From: Cyanobacteria bacterium UBA11153
GTDB lineage: Bacteria > Cyanobacteriota > Cyanobacteriia > Cyanobacteriales > Coleofasciculaceae
Assembly (NCBI GenBank): GCA_003511885.1
Contig: DOIX01000199.1
Coordinates: forward strand, 8,007-16,301
Reading direction: 5' to 3'
Length of the DNA: 8,295 nt
Shown one piece after another: positions 1-6,735 of this stretch. The translations under genes and the position numbers were made by a program. Under the pieces are notes generated by a model, which was not told the DNA's origin, ran no database searches, and saw only the letters and a program-made list of their open reading frames with translations. How positions within the stretch are numbered: position 1 is the first letter of the stretch; each line of letters opens with the position of its first letter.

Positions 1-1097
1 ATTACTGCGGAAACCGCTGTATAAGCTTGTTTAGCACCTCGATGGGTAACTAATAAATCCCGAACTTTGGTATCTATTAAAATTGTGTTGCCGACTCTTG
101 CTAGGTCAAGTTTTTTGGTTTGGTGGAAGTTGGTGTTGGTAAGGGTGGCGTTGCGGAAGTATGTGCTTTTGAGGGTGGCAGAGGTGAAATCAGCGTCGGT
201 TAAGTCAGCATGGCGAAAGCTTGTGCCGCCTGTAGCAGCAAAGGCGCTCGCAATTGTGCGAATCCAGGTATCTTTTTGATCTCCAGTCAAGGCACGCCAA
301 CCAACAAAACCACCTAGTAATGCCATCGTACCTGCTACAACACCAGCCATACCTTTAGCTTTAATAGAGTTAACTGCCTTTACAGCACTATCCATCGAGC
401 CTTCAAAATTTCCAAAAGGAGCTAAAAACCCAATTACAATTACAGTTACAGCTACGGTTATTGTAATACCAAAAACAACAACCCCAGCTCTAGCCTCGGC
501 TAAAACGATAGCCACAGCAACAACTCCACTGGCAAATACTGCTAAAGCCATTGCTGTAGCTCCTGTTCCATTCCCCTCAATGGTGCCAACAAAAATACCA
601 AATAATGCTACAACTGTAGTAACAGCAACAGACACATTGACTAAAGCGGATACATATCCCCGTTTGATCGTCAAAACCAAGAAAGACGCTAACGTTATCC
701 AGACAACTATACCAGGACAAATAGAATAATCCTTGAGAGGAGAAGACAAATAGATAGGATCTACCAAACCTGATGTGAGAATACCTACAAGCCCAAGTAC
801 CATTCCTGATAATACTGATACAATGAATAGGGCTGCCATCAGTAGAATTTGCAAGTGGTTTGGCAGTCCCGCTTTCGCACTACTGAAGTTAGCACCTATC
901 AGCGTGGCTTTGCTAAAGTTTGCCCCTCGGATGTCAGTCCTGCTGAAATTTGCACCAGAAAGATTTTTTCCTTTAAAGGATTGTCCCCTGAGATTTTCTC
1001 CACTGAAATCTCGTCTCCCCGCTGCGTATTGTGTTAGAACTTCAGTTGCCCTCATGTTTGCTAGGGTTTGGGTGTGGCTAGGAGCATTATATGACAT
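1..1097 (-). CDS. Pentapeptide-repeat membrane protein, C-terminus off the left edge
   Basis: The reverse strand is open from an in-frame stop at 1125-1127 to the window edge, giving 365 visible residues from an ATG at 1097. An ATG at 1055, which would begin MRATEVLTQYAAGRRDF, is an alternative start; neither has a strong Shine-Dalgarno. Residues about 32-71 are eight pentapeptides of the A(D/N)LXX type (SGENL, SGANF, RGANF, IGANF). Hydrophobic helices follow at about 82-106, 126-144, 148-173, 180-200, 206-228 and probably 249-267. Pentapeptides resume at about 292-325 (FRHADLTDADF, FRNATLTNTNF). They are followed by LDLARVGNTIL and VRDLLVT, a linker I recognise from cyanobacterial pentapeptide proteins, so more repeats probably lie beyond the edge. 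Pentapeptide runs fold as right-handed quadrilateral beta-helices. This is therefore a membrane protein with a beta-helix segment on each side of a helical core. Substrate and role are unknown. Confidence 0.85.
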   Translation of the reverse strand, partial: MSYNAPSHTQTLANMRATEVLTQYAAGRRDFSGENLRGQSFKGKNLSGANFSRTDIRGANFSKATLIGANFSSAKAGLPNHLQILLMAALFIVSVLSGMVLGLVGILTSGLVDPIYLSSPLKDYSICPGIVVWITLASFLVLTIKRGYVSALVNVSVAVTTVVALFGIFVGTIEGNGTGATAMALAVFASGVVAVAIVLAEARAGVVVFGITITVAVTVIVIGFLAPFGNFEGSMDSAVKAVNSIKAKGMAGVVAGTMALLGGFVGWRALTGDQKDTWIRTIASAFAATGGTSFRHADLTDADFTSATLKSTYFRNATLTNTNFHQTKKLDLARVGNTILIDTKVRDLLVTHRGAKQAYTAVSAV

Positions 1098-1186
1098 GCG
1101 CCTAGGCTGTGGTGATGGGAATATTTACAATGTTAATGGACTCTCTTCCGTAAGATTTTATTTTTATTCCCCATTCTAGAATCCCC

Positions 1187-1678
1187 ATGAAAAGTTACTA
1201 CAAAGACTTGTTAATTCGGGACTGGCAACCGAGCGATCGCAAATCTGCTGCTGAGATAATTCGTACAGTCTTGGCAGATTATGGTATAATATTCGACCCA
1301 ACGGGAGCCGATATCGATGTTTGGGAGATTGAAACATATTATCAGGCAACTGGGGGCGAATTTTGGGTAATTGAAAAAGATGGTAAGCTAGTAGGTACAG
1401 CGGGCTACTATCCGGTTAAACGGGGAGAAAAGTCGGTAGAAATTAGAAAAATGTACTTGTTACCTGGAGTGAGAGGACAAGGATTGGGTAGATATTTATT
1501 ACAGGAGTTAGAAAAAGCGATCGCAAATCGTGGCTTCCAGGATATTTGGATTGAAACAGCCAGCATCCTGAAAGAAGCAGTTAAACTCTATGAAAGTAGC
1601 GGCTATCAACCAACCACAGGGATAGAAACCAAACGGTGCGATCGCATTTATAGCAAGGGACTAGGGGCTAGGGGCTAG
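1187..1678 (+). CDS. GNAT family N-acetyltransferase
   Basis: This 163-residue protein has the GNAT fold pattern. The central beta strand and acetyl-CoA pyrophosphate-binding loop are VEIRKMYLLPGVRGQGLG at about residues 84-101, where RGQGLG matches the Q/R-x-x-G-x-G/A signature. A helix (RYLLQELEKAIANRGF) follows, then motif B at about 130-139 (EAVKLYESSGY). The family transfers an acetyl group from acetyl-CoA to an amine; the acceptor cannot be read from sequence. The gene is divergent from the pentapeptide gene with an 89-bp gap and convergent with the DUF1995 gene. The start has only a weak upstream ribosome site, but no later in-frame ATG precedes the conserved domain. The last residues (GLGARG) and the TAG stop are encoded by a CTAGGGG heptamer array, so the native C-terminus was probably altered by repeat invasion. 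HIP1 sites lie at 1233, 1517 and 1638. Confidence 0.88.
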   Translation: MKSYYKDLLIRDWQPSDRKSAAEIIRTVLADYGIIFDPTGADIDVWEIETYYQATGGEFWVIEKDGKLVGTAGYYPVKRGEKSVEIRKMYLLPGVRGQGLGRYLLQELEKAIANRGFQDIWIETASILKEAVKLYESSGYQPTTGIETKRCDRIYSKGLGARG

Positions 1679-1687
1679 GGGCTAGGG
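1661..1687 (+). repeat. CTAGGGG heptamer array (STRR type)
   Basis: Three perfect CTAGGGG units (1661-1667, 1668-1674, 1675-1681) are followed by CTAGGG. The array overlaps the 3' end of the acetyltransferase gene, and its stop codon TAG (1676-1678) lies inside the third unit. Tandem 7-bp repeats of this kind are a recognised feature of many cyanobacterial genomes. The same unit recurs at the groES stop codon. Confidence 0.9.
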
Positions 1688-1760
1688 AAGAATGCTGTCA
1701 AATCAAGGGTTTGAGGACTTGAGAATGCCGGGGCTGCCCTAGTGGTTGCTATATATTAAA

Positions 1761-2498
1761 TCAACGACTCAAAGCATTTAAAAAGTTTTGGAGAGTAGAT
1801 AGAAATCCCGGTTTTTTCGTCGGTGGAATTTCATTCTTATCGCTGCCACCTGTTGCTTTCAAAACGATTGCCTCAAGAGCTTCTCCCACAGGTTTTTCAG
1901 GTAATTCAGCAATCATTTTATAGCCATCATCAGCATCCAGCCAAACTTGCCATAATCCAGGATAAGTCCGCAATATAGCCATACCTTCAAGAGCTTGAAG
2001 GTAATAACAAGACTCAATTTTATTCAAAAAACGTTCCCGCACCTGACGTGCAGCATACCCAATTCCAACTATTTTAATATCTTCCATTTGAGGGTTAAGT
2101 AACAAACAAGGGCGACTTCCTGCCAAATTAGACAATTCTTCCACTTGAGCCACTTCCACAGCCGAGGGAGAAACCACCAAAAAAGCCTCATCATCCGCGT
2201 CTATTCTCGTCTCTATTGGGGATCTACTAGTCCCAATATCAGTAACTTTAAAAGGCACTTCTCCCCAGTCTCGACGAGCGAGAGCCGCCGCACCCGTATC
2301 GGGAAATAATACTTTTAATCCAGAGCCGTACTTGGCAAAGAGGGGGATAAAATCCCAAGCAATGGATTGAGCTTGCAGAGCAATTTCTGGCAAAACCAAC
2401 TCGACTTGTAACAGACGACAACCATCATTAAGGGCAGATTGAGTTGCTTCTTTAGCTTGCGCGATCGCATCTTCTAAGTTATTGGGAAGTTGAGCCAT
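1761..2498 (-). CDS. DUF1995 domain protein
   Basis: The 245-residue soluble protein has no signal peptide or membrane helix. It starts with MAQLPNNLEDAIAQAKEATQ, and its overall pattern (LQVELVLPEI, then KVLFPDTGAAALARRDWG, then CLLLNPQ and a C-terminal RTYPGLWQVWLD) is that of the DUF1995 family. The family is found in cyanobacteria and plastids. The Arabidopsis photosystem II accumulation protein LPA3 carries this domain, so a link to photosynthesis is plausible, but the biochemical activity is not known to me. The last ~35 residues are a polar linker (GGSDKNEIPPTKK) and a short helix, probably outside the domain. The gene is transcribed in the same direction as the response regulator upstream, but a 218-bp gap full of heptamer repeats separates them, so co-transcription is uncertain. 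No Shine-Dalgarno is visible before the ATG. A HIP1 site lies in the N-terminal coding part (2461-2468). Confidence 0.85.
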   Translation of the reverse strand: MAQLPNNLEDAIAQAKEATQSALNDGCRLLQVELVLPEIALQAQSIAWDFIPLFAKYGSGLKVLFPDTGAAALARRDWGEVPFKVTDIGTSRSPIETRIDADDEAFLVVSPSAVEVAQVEELSNLAGSRPCLLLNPQMEDIKIVGIGYAARQVRERFLNKIESCYYLQALEGMAILRTYPGLWQVWLDADDGYKMIAELPEKPVGEALEAIVLKATGGSDKNEIPPTKKPGFLSTLQNFLNALSR

Positions 2499-2531
2499 CA
2501 GTTCTATATAGTGTGTTAATCCTCTGTTTTT

Positions 2532-2559
2532 AGTATAATAGTCATTAGTCCTTTGTCAT
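2532..2559 (-). promoter_or_regulatory. Candidate promoter of the DUF1995 gene
   Basis: On the minus strand, ATGACA (2554-2559) and TATACT (2532-2537) are separated by 16 bp, each one base from the sigma-70 consensus. Transcription would begin near 2525, giving a leader of about 26 nt. The -35 element lies inside the heptamer array, so the repeat appears to supply part of the promoter. This is a motif match only. Confidence 0.35.
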
Positions 2560-2645
2560 TGGTCATTGGTCTTTAATCCTTTGTCATTAGTCCTTTATCA
2601 TTAATCCTTAGTCCTTTATCATTAATCCTTAGTCCTTAGTCTTTT
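2541..2645 (+). repeat. Heptamer array, (G/A)TC(A/C/T)TTN units
   Basis: Fifteen consecutive 7-bp units run without a phase break (GTCATTA, GTCCTTT, GTCATTG, GTCATTG, GTCTTTA and so on). Three heptamers form a higher-order 21-bp unit that is perfectly duplicated at 2591-2611 and 2612-2632, which suggests slippage or unequal exchange. The array lies between the response regulator and DUF1995 genes. Confidence 0.88.
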
Positions 2646-2651
2646 GTTTAA

Positions 2652-2714
2652 AACCAATAACCAATCACCAATCACCAATTAACAATAACCAATCACCAAT
2701 CACCAATTACCAAT
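2652..2714 (-). repeat. Heptamer array, NACCAAT units, opposite to the adjacent block
   Basis: Nine consecutive heptamers (AACCAAT, CACCAAT, TAACAAT, TACCAAT) run in phase. A 27-bp block is perfectly duplicated at 2655-2681 and 2683-2709, a period of four heptamers. Read on the minus strand the unit is GTGATTG, close to the GTCATTG of the neighbouring plus-strand block, so the two arrays are inverted relatives. The array ends 2 bp from the response regulator stop codon. Confidence 0.88.
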
Positions 2715-2716
2715 AA

Positions 2717-3370
2717 CTAGGCCATACTACTTTCAATCGCCCAACGCGCTAACTCTGTGCGATTTTTCAGACCAGTTTTACCTAACATATTAGACACATG
2801 ACTTTCAATAGTCCGTTGGCTAACATTCATTTGTTCAGCAATATCTTGATTCTTCATACCCTGAGCGACAAACTGAACCACCTTAAGTTCAGTTGGTGTC
2901 AAATCCACATCGAAAGGAACATTAATTTTAGGTGCAGTATCTTTACCCGGTTTACTGCCCGAGTTACTGATGAAGCGATTAGCTTGCTTAATGGAAGATT
3001 CCACCTGTGCCACTAACTCTTCTGGCTCAAATGGTTTAACCATATAAACATCTGCACCCTTACTGAGTCCCTTAATTCGATCTTGGCTTTGTCCCTTCGC
3101 CGAGAGAAATAGGACTGGAATCCAGCTTGTGCGGGCATCTTGCCTGATTTGTTCCACAAAGGCATAGCCATCCATTTCCGGCATCATCACATCGCAAATC
3201 ATCATATCGGGAATTTGCCTCTCCAAAATTTCCAAGGCTTCTCGACCATTTTCAGCAGTGATGACATCATACCCCCGAAACTCTAGATAATCTTTGACTA
3301 GTAAGATCAAATTAGGGTCGTCATCAATCAGGAGCAGTTGCTTAGTATTTTTGACAGAGTATTCTTTCAT
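2717..3370 (-). CDS. rre1: Response regulator, NarL/FixJ type, Rre1 (Ycf29)-like
   Basis: The 217-residue protein has an N-terminal receiver domain (about 11-130) with acidic residues D16-D18, phosphoacceptor D60 in CDVMMPEMDG, S90 and K112 in the VKPFEPEEL motif. A linker (about 131-155) leads to a LuxR/NarL-type helix-turn-helix at about 157-212 (LTPTELKVVQFVAQG, then QRTIESHVSNMLGKTGL). The long match to the pattern LLLIDDDPNLILLVKDYLEF and the total length fit the conserved cyanobacterial/red-algal-plastid regulator Ycf29, called Rre1 in Synechocystis. In other cyanobacteria Rre1, with the kinase Hik34 (and Hik2), activates heat- and osmotic-stress genes including groESL and hspA; that is family knowledge, not shown here. 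It is encoded near groESL, but no histidine kinase is in the window. A strong Shine-Dalgarno, AAGGAGGA (3377-3384), sits 6 nt before the ATG and fixes the start. Confidence 0.85.
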   Translation of the reverse strand: MKEYSVKNTKQLLLIDDDPNLILLVKDYLEFRGYDVITAENGREALEILERQIPDMMICDVMMPEMDGYAFVEQIRQDARTSWIPVLFLSAKGQSQDRIKGLSKGADVYMVKPFEPEELVAQVESSIKQANRFISNSGSKPGKDTAPKINVPFDVDLTPTELKVVQFVAQGMKNQDIAEQMNVSQRTIESHVSNMLGKTGLKNRTELARWAIESSMA

Positions 3371-3376
3371 CTGTCT

Positions 3377-3384
3377 TCCTCCTT
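3377..3384 (-). promoter_or_regulatory. Shine-Dalgarno of the response regulator gene
   Basis: AAGGAGGA on the minus strand, 6 nt before the ATG at 3370. It is the only near-perfect ribosome site on the minus strand here and suggests efficient translation. Confidence 0.85.
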
Positions 3385-3537
3385 AGGTAACCCCGCCATT
3401 GCTAACTGATGCTGGGTGGCGGATGGAATTGGGGGACTGGTTTGATGGAACATATCAAAAATTTATCAGTAGAGGCAAGGGAAGTGTGAGGCTACTCTTA
3501 ACAGGAGTGGCAGGCATTCGGGGAAGGGGCGATCCAA

Positions 3538-3555
3538 ACTAGTATGCCTACTAGT
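3538..3555. promoter_or_regulatory. Operator-like dyad ACTAGTA-TGCC-TACTAGT
   Basis: Perfect inverted repeat with 7-bp arms and a 4-bp centre. It overlaps the predicted transcription start of the response regulator gene, a typical position for a repressor or autoregulatory site. The binding protein, if any, is unknown. An ACTAGTAT direct repeat (3538-3545 and 3550-3557) is part of the same structure. Confidence 0.4.
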
Positions 3556-3584
3556 ATTAGATGTTAGAGAATATCCATCCTCAA
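3556..3584 (-). promoter_or_regulatory. Candidate promoter of the response regulator gene
   Basis: On the minus strand, TTGAGG (3579-3584) and TCTAAT (3556-3561) are spaced by 17 bp; they match the sigma-70 consensus at 4/6 and 5/6 positions. Transcription would start near 3549, leaving a leader of about 180 nt. The dyad at 3538-3555 covers this predicted start. This is a motif match only. Confidence 0.35.
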
Positions 3585-3626
3585 TTGAACAAATTATTTT
3601 TTCTGTATTATCGGATATTATGGGTA

Positions 3627-3648
3627 TCCAAAACTTTGATGTTTTGGA
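3627..3648. other. Hairpin TCCAAAAC-TTTGAT-GTTTTGGA
   Basis: Perfect 8-bp arms with a 6-nt loop, about 95 nt downstream of the ferredoxin stop and upstream of the response regulator promoter. It could terminate ferredoxin transcription, but the stem is AT-rich and no U-tract follows directly on the minus strand. An operator role is equally possible. Confidence 0.4.
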
Positions 3649-3741
3649 ATTAACTAGGAAAGGAGAGGATAGACTCCCGCCTTAATACAGAATATAGCAA
3701 AGAAAAGCAAAGCTATGGGGAATTAGTTATCGCGCGATCGC

Positions 3742-4251
3742 TCAGTCTTGACTGTCTGGTTGCCCTACCATCTCTGAATCTGGAATTGAAGCTTCTGCCT
3801 TTTCTGGTAACGGATGAATTAAGAAAGCGTACTCCTCCACAACCTTGTTCCCGATTAGATGTTCCTGAATAATCCGTTCGATCGCATCAGGAGTAACTCT
3901 AGAATACCAAACACCATCAGGGTAAACCACCATAATCGGTCCATCGCCGCAAATTTGCAGACAGTTGGCCTTGGTGCGGAAGACACAGGCTCTTCCTTCT
4001 GGTGTGGGGAGATTGAGTTTTAACTCTTTAATGCGCTTTTTCAGGTAATTCCAGGATTCTATGCCTGCTTGTTTGGAGCAGCATTGAGGTTTTGTCTGAT
4101 CCGCGCAGATAAAAACATGTCGCCCAATGCGATCGATTCCGAATTTACCGATCGTAGCCTTGATTGCCTCACTGTTGCCAGTACCATTTACCTGGGATGT
4201 CTCAGAATGAGAAGCTTCGACTGATTGCTGATGGGTTTCGTTAACTGTCAT
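3742..4251 (-). CDS. Thioredoxin-like [2Fe-2S] ferredoxin
   Basis: The chosen start (4251) gives a 169-residue protein, MTVNETHQQS. The frame continues to an ATG at 4341, but the extra 30 residues (rich in F and P) are read through a GGGAATG heptamer array and are unlikely to be genuine. After a polar N-terminus (~1-30), the domain holds cysteines C49 and C57/C58 (HVFICADQTKPQCC) and C97 and C101 (ANCLQICGDGP). That is the pattern of the (2Fe-2S) ferredoxins with a thioredoxin fold, in which two cysteine pairs ligate the cluster; C57 versus C58 as ligand cannot be settled. VVYPDGVWYSRVTPD is the usual C-terminal strand-turn of the domain. A ~30-residue acidic tail follows. Such proteins carry electrons; the partner is unknown. 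The gene is divergent from groES and shares its upstream region. The stop TGA is immediately followed by a HIP1 site. Confidence 0.87.
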   Translation of the reverse strand: MTVNETHQQSVEASHSETSQVNGTGNSEAIKATIGKFGIDRIGRHVFICADQTKPQCCSKQAGIESWNYLKKRIKELKLNLPTPEGRACVFRTKANCLQICGDGPIMVVYPDGVWYSRVTPDAIERIIQEHLIGNKVVEEYAFLIHPLPEKAEASIPDSEMVGQPDSQD

Positions 4252-4255
4252 TGCA

Positions 4256-4283
4256 GGGAATGGGAAATGGGGAATGGGGAATA
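4256..4283 (+). repeat. GGGAATG heptamer array
   Basis: Four in-phase heptamers (GGGAATG, GGAAATG, GGGAATG, GGGAATA) begin 5 bp upstream of the ferredoxin start codon, with a degenerate continuation (GGGAATG, GGCACTG) at 4304-4317. The array lies in the predicted ferredoxin leader and opens a spurious upstream reading frame. Confidence 0.8.
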
Positions 4284-4379
4284 GCACAGCGGATATCAGG
4301 CTTGGGAATGGGCACTGGGGGAAATTATCTCGAGCCTTCATCCTTGATTTTTACTGATTGTAACGCAAGCGCTGTAAGG

Positions 4380-4408
4380 ATTATACTGATTTTCACCTTT
4401 GTTAGTTC
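4380..4408 (-). promoter_or_regulatory. Candidate promoter of the ferredoxin gene
   Basis: On the minus strand a perfect TATAAT lies at 4380-4385. The 17-bp-spaced -35 position (4403-4408, GAACTA) is poor and overlaps the K-box match, which is what an activator-dependent promoter looks like. The transcript would start near 4373 with a leader of about 120 nt carrying the heptamer array. Confidence 0.35.
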
Positions 4409-4420
4409 GGGAACCCGTAC
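4405..4420 (+). promoter_or_regulatory. K-box-like element upstream of groESL
   Basis: GTTCGGGAACCCGTAC matches the cyanobacterial K-box pattern as I recall it, GTTCGG-NNAN-CCNNAC, described upstream of groESL and tied to positive light/heat control independent of HrcA. The site contains nested dyads (GTTC-GG-GAAC and CGGG-AA-CCCG), suggesting a dimeric binding protein. It lies 40 bp upstream of CIRCE and overlaps the -35 region of the divergent ferredoxin gene. Confidence 0.7.
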
Positions 4421-4431
4421 CATAAAATTTG

Positions 4432-4461
4432 TTGCGATCGCACTCCTGGAGAGATTACATT
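4432..4461 (+). promoter_or_regulatory. Candidate sigma-70 promoter of groESL
   Basis: TTGCGA (4432-4437) and TACATT (4456-4461) with 18-bp spacing are the best pair that would place the start inside CIRCE, the usual arrangement for HrcA repression. The -35 overlaps a HIP1 octamer (4434-4441). An alternative pair, TTGTAA (4358-4363) and TATACT (4382-4387), lies further upstream. Motif match only. Confidence 0.35.
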
Positions 4462-4486
4462 AGCACTCAGTAGATGAGAGTGCTAA
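4460..4486. promoter_or_regulatory. CIRCE operator (HrcA binding site)
   Basis: Perfect consensus TTAGCACTC-N9-GAGTGCTAA, extended by one more A-T pair (4459 and 4487), 35 bp upstream of the groES start codon. CIRCE is the operator for the heat-shock repressor HrcA, whose folding depends on GroE, so groESL expression is fed back on chaperone availability. The hrcA gene is not in this window. Confidence 0.97.
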
Positions 4487-4508
4487 TTTAGCTCGCAGAA
4501 CCACATTT

Positions 4509-4515
4509 AGGAGGA
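4509..4515 (+). promoter_or_regulatory. Shine-Dalgarno of groES
   Basis: AGGAGGA, 6 nt before the groES ATG; a strong ribosome site that fixes the start. The groEL start downstream has none comparable. Confidence 0.9.
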
Positions 4516-4521
4516 ATATAC

Positions 4522-4829
4522 ATGGCATCTGTATCTCTAAGCGTGTCCACAGTAAAACCATTAGGCGATCGCGTATTCGTTAAGATTAGCGCGGCTGAAG
4601 AGAAAACCGCTGGTGGGATTTTTCTTCCCGATAACGCCAAGGAAAAGCCTCAAGTAGGGGAAGTGGCACAAGTTGGCCCTGGCAAGCGCAACGACGATGG
4701 GTCTCGCCAAGAAATGGAAGTTAAAGTAGGAGACAGGGTTCTCTATTCTAAATATGCTGGAACCGATATCAAACTAGGAAACGAAGATTACGTCTTACTT
4801 TCAGAAAAAGATATCCTTGCTGTTGTTAA

Positions 4830-4833
<4 letters not shown>
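4522..4833 (+). CDS. groES: Co-chaperonin GroES
   Basis: GroES forms the heptameric lid of the GroEL chamber in the cytoplasm and enables ATP-driven folding of captured proteins. The 103-residue product is of normal cyanobacterial length. It has the family start [11 protein letters not shown] (about 11-21), the mobile loop with the hydrophobic GroEL-contact tripeptide I33-F34-L35 ([16 protein letters not shown]), the roof region [10 protein letters not shown] and the C-terminal strands [16 protein letters not shown] and [14 protein letters not shown]. The gene follows a K-box match and CIRCE, so repression by HrcA plus positive stress control is expected. The TAG stop is itself part of a CTAGGGG repeat that begins one base earlier. 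groEL follows after 118 bp. Confidence 0.97.
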
Positions 4834-6589
<1,756 letters not shown>

Positions 6590-6601
6590 TCGCTGGATTT
6601 G

Positions 6602-6628
6602 TAGAGGCAATTCTCAGAATTGCCTCTA
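6602..6628. terminator. Palindromic hairpin after groEL
   Basis: TAGAGGCAATTCT and AGAATTGCCTCTA are perfect complements around one central base; the RNA would fold with about a 10-bp stem and 7-nt loop. It starts 12 nt after the groEL stop and is followed by an A/T-rich stretch without a clean U-tract. It may terminate or protect the groESL transcript. Similar GTAGAGGCAATT palindromes are, to my recollection, dispersed in cyanobacterial genomes. Confidence 0.6.
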
Positions 6629-6656
6629 TAATTAAATTTAATAGTTTATTTTTGAT

Positions 6657-6687
6657 GCCATCTCCAGAGGAGAGGCTATTTTTTTTT
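6657..6687 (+). terminator. Intrinsic terminator of groESL
   Basis: GCC-A-TCTCC, loop AGA, GGAGA-GGC: an 8-bp GC-rich stem with one bulged A, followed after TA by nine T residues (6679-6687). This is a classic rho-independent terminator on the plus strand, 67 nt after the groEL stop. Confidence 0.85.
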
Positions 6688-6735
6688 AGGATAGATTTCA
6701 GATCATGTCTGGTAGCCTCGCACTTGTATAAACTG

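Larger units (their letters stand above)
3371..3741. other. 371-bp intergenic region between the ferredoxin and response regulator genes
   Basis: I see no convincing reading frame. The region holds the Shine-Dalgarno and a candidate promoter for the response regulator, a perfect 7-bp-arm dyad at 3538-3555, an 8-bp-arm hairpin at 3627-3648, a weak CCGCCA/TGGCGG pairing (3393-3398 with 3417-3422) that would sit in the leader just before the Shine-Dalgarno, and a HIP1 octamer at 3734-3741 immediately after the ferredoxin stop codon. Confidence 0.7.

Noticed and set aside
67..1179. Plus-strand open frames at 67-279, 775-1179 and 849-1037
   Set aside because: They are antisense to the pentapeptide-repeat gene; their leucine/alanine-rich periodic sequence is a reflection of the pentapeptide codons and membrane helices.
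2541..2714. Possible origin of replication or iteron array
   Set aside because: The short iterated units resemble iterons, but they are degenerate heptamers of the STRR type also found at several other gene borders here, with no DnaA-box cluster or replication gene nearby.
2798..3016. Plus-strand frame of 72 codons inside the response regulator
   Set aside because: Antisense to the linker and helix-turn-helix coding part, with no recognisable protein features.
4251..4463. Plus-strand frame of 70 codons starting in the ferredoxin gene's upstream region
   Set aside because: It reads through the GGGAATG array and the K-box region, resembles no protein I know, and ends at the groESL promoter.
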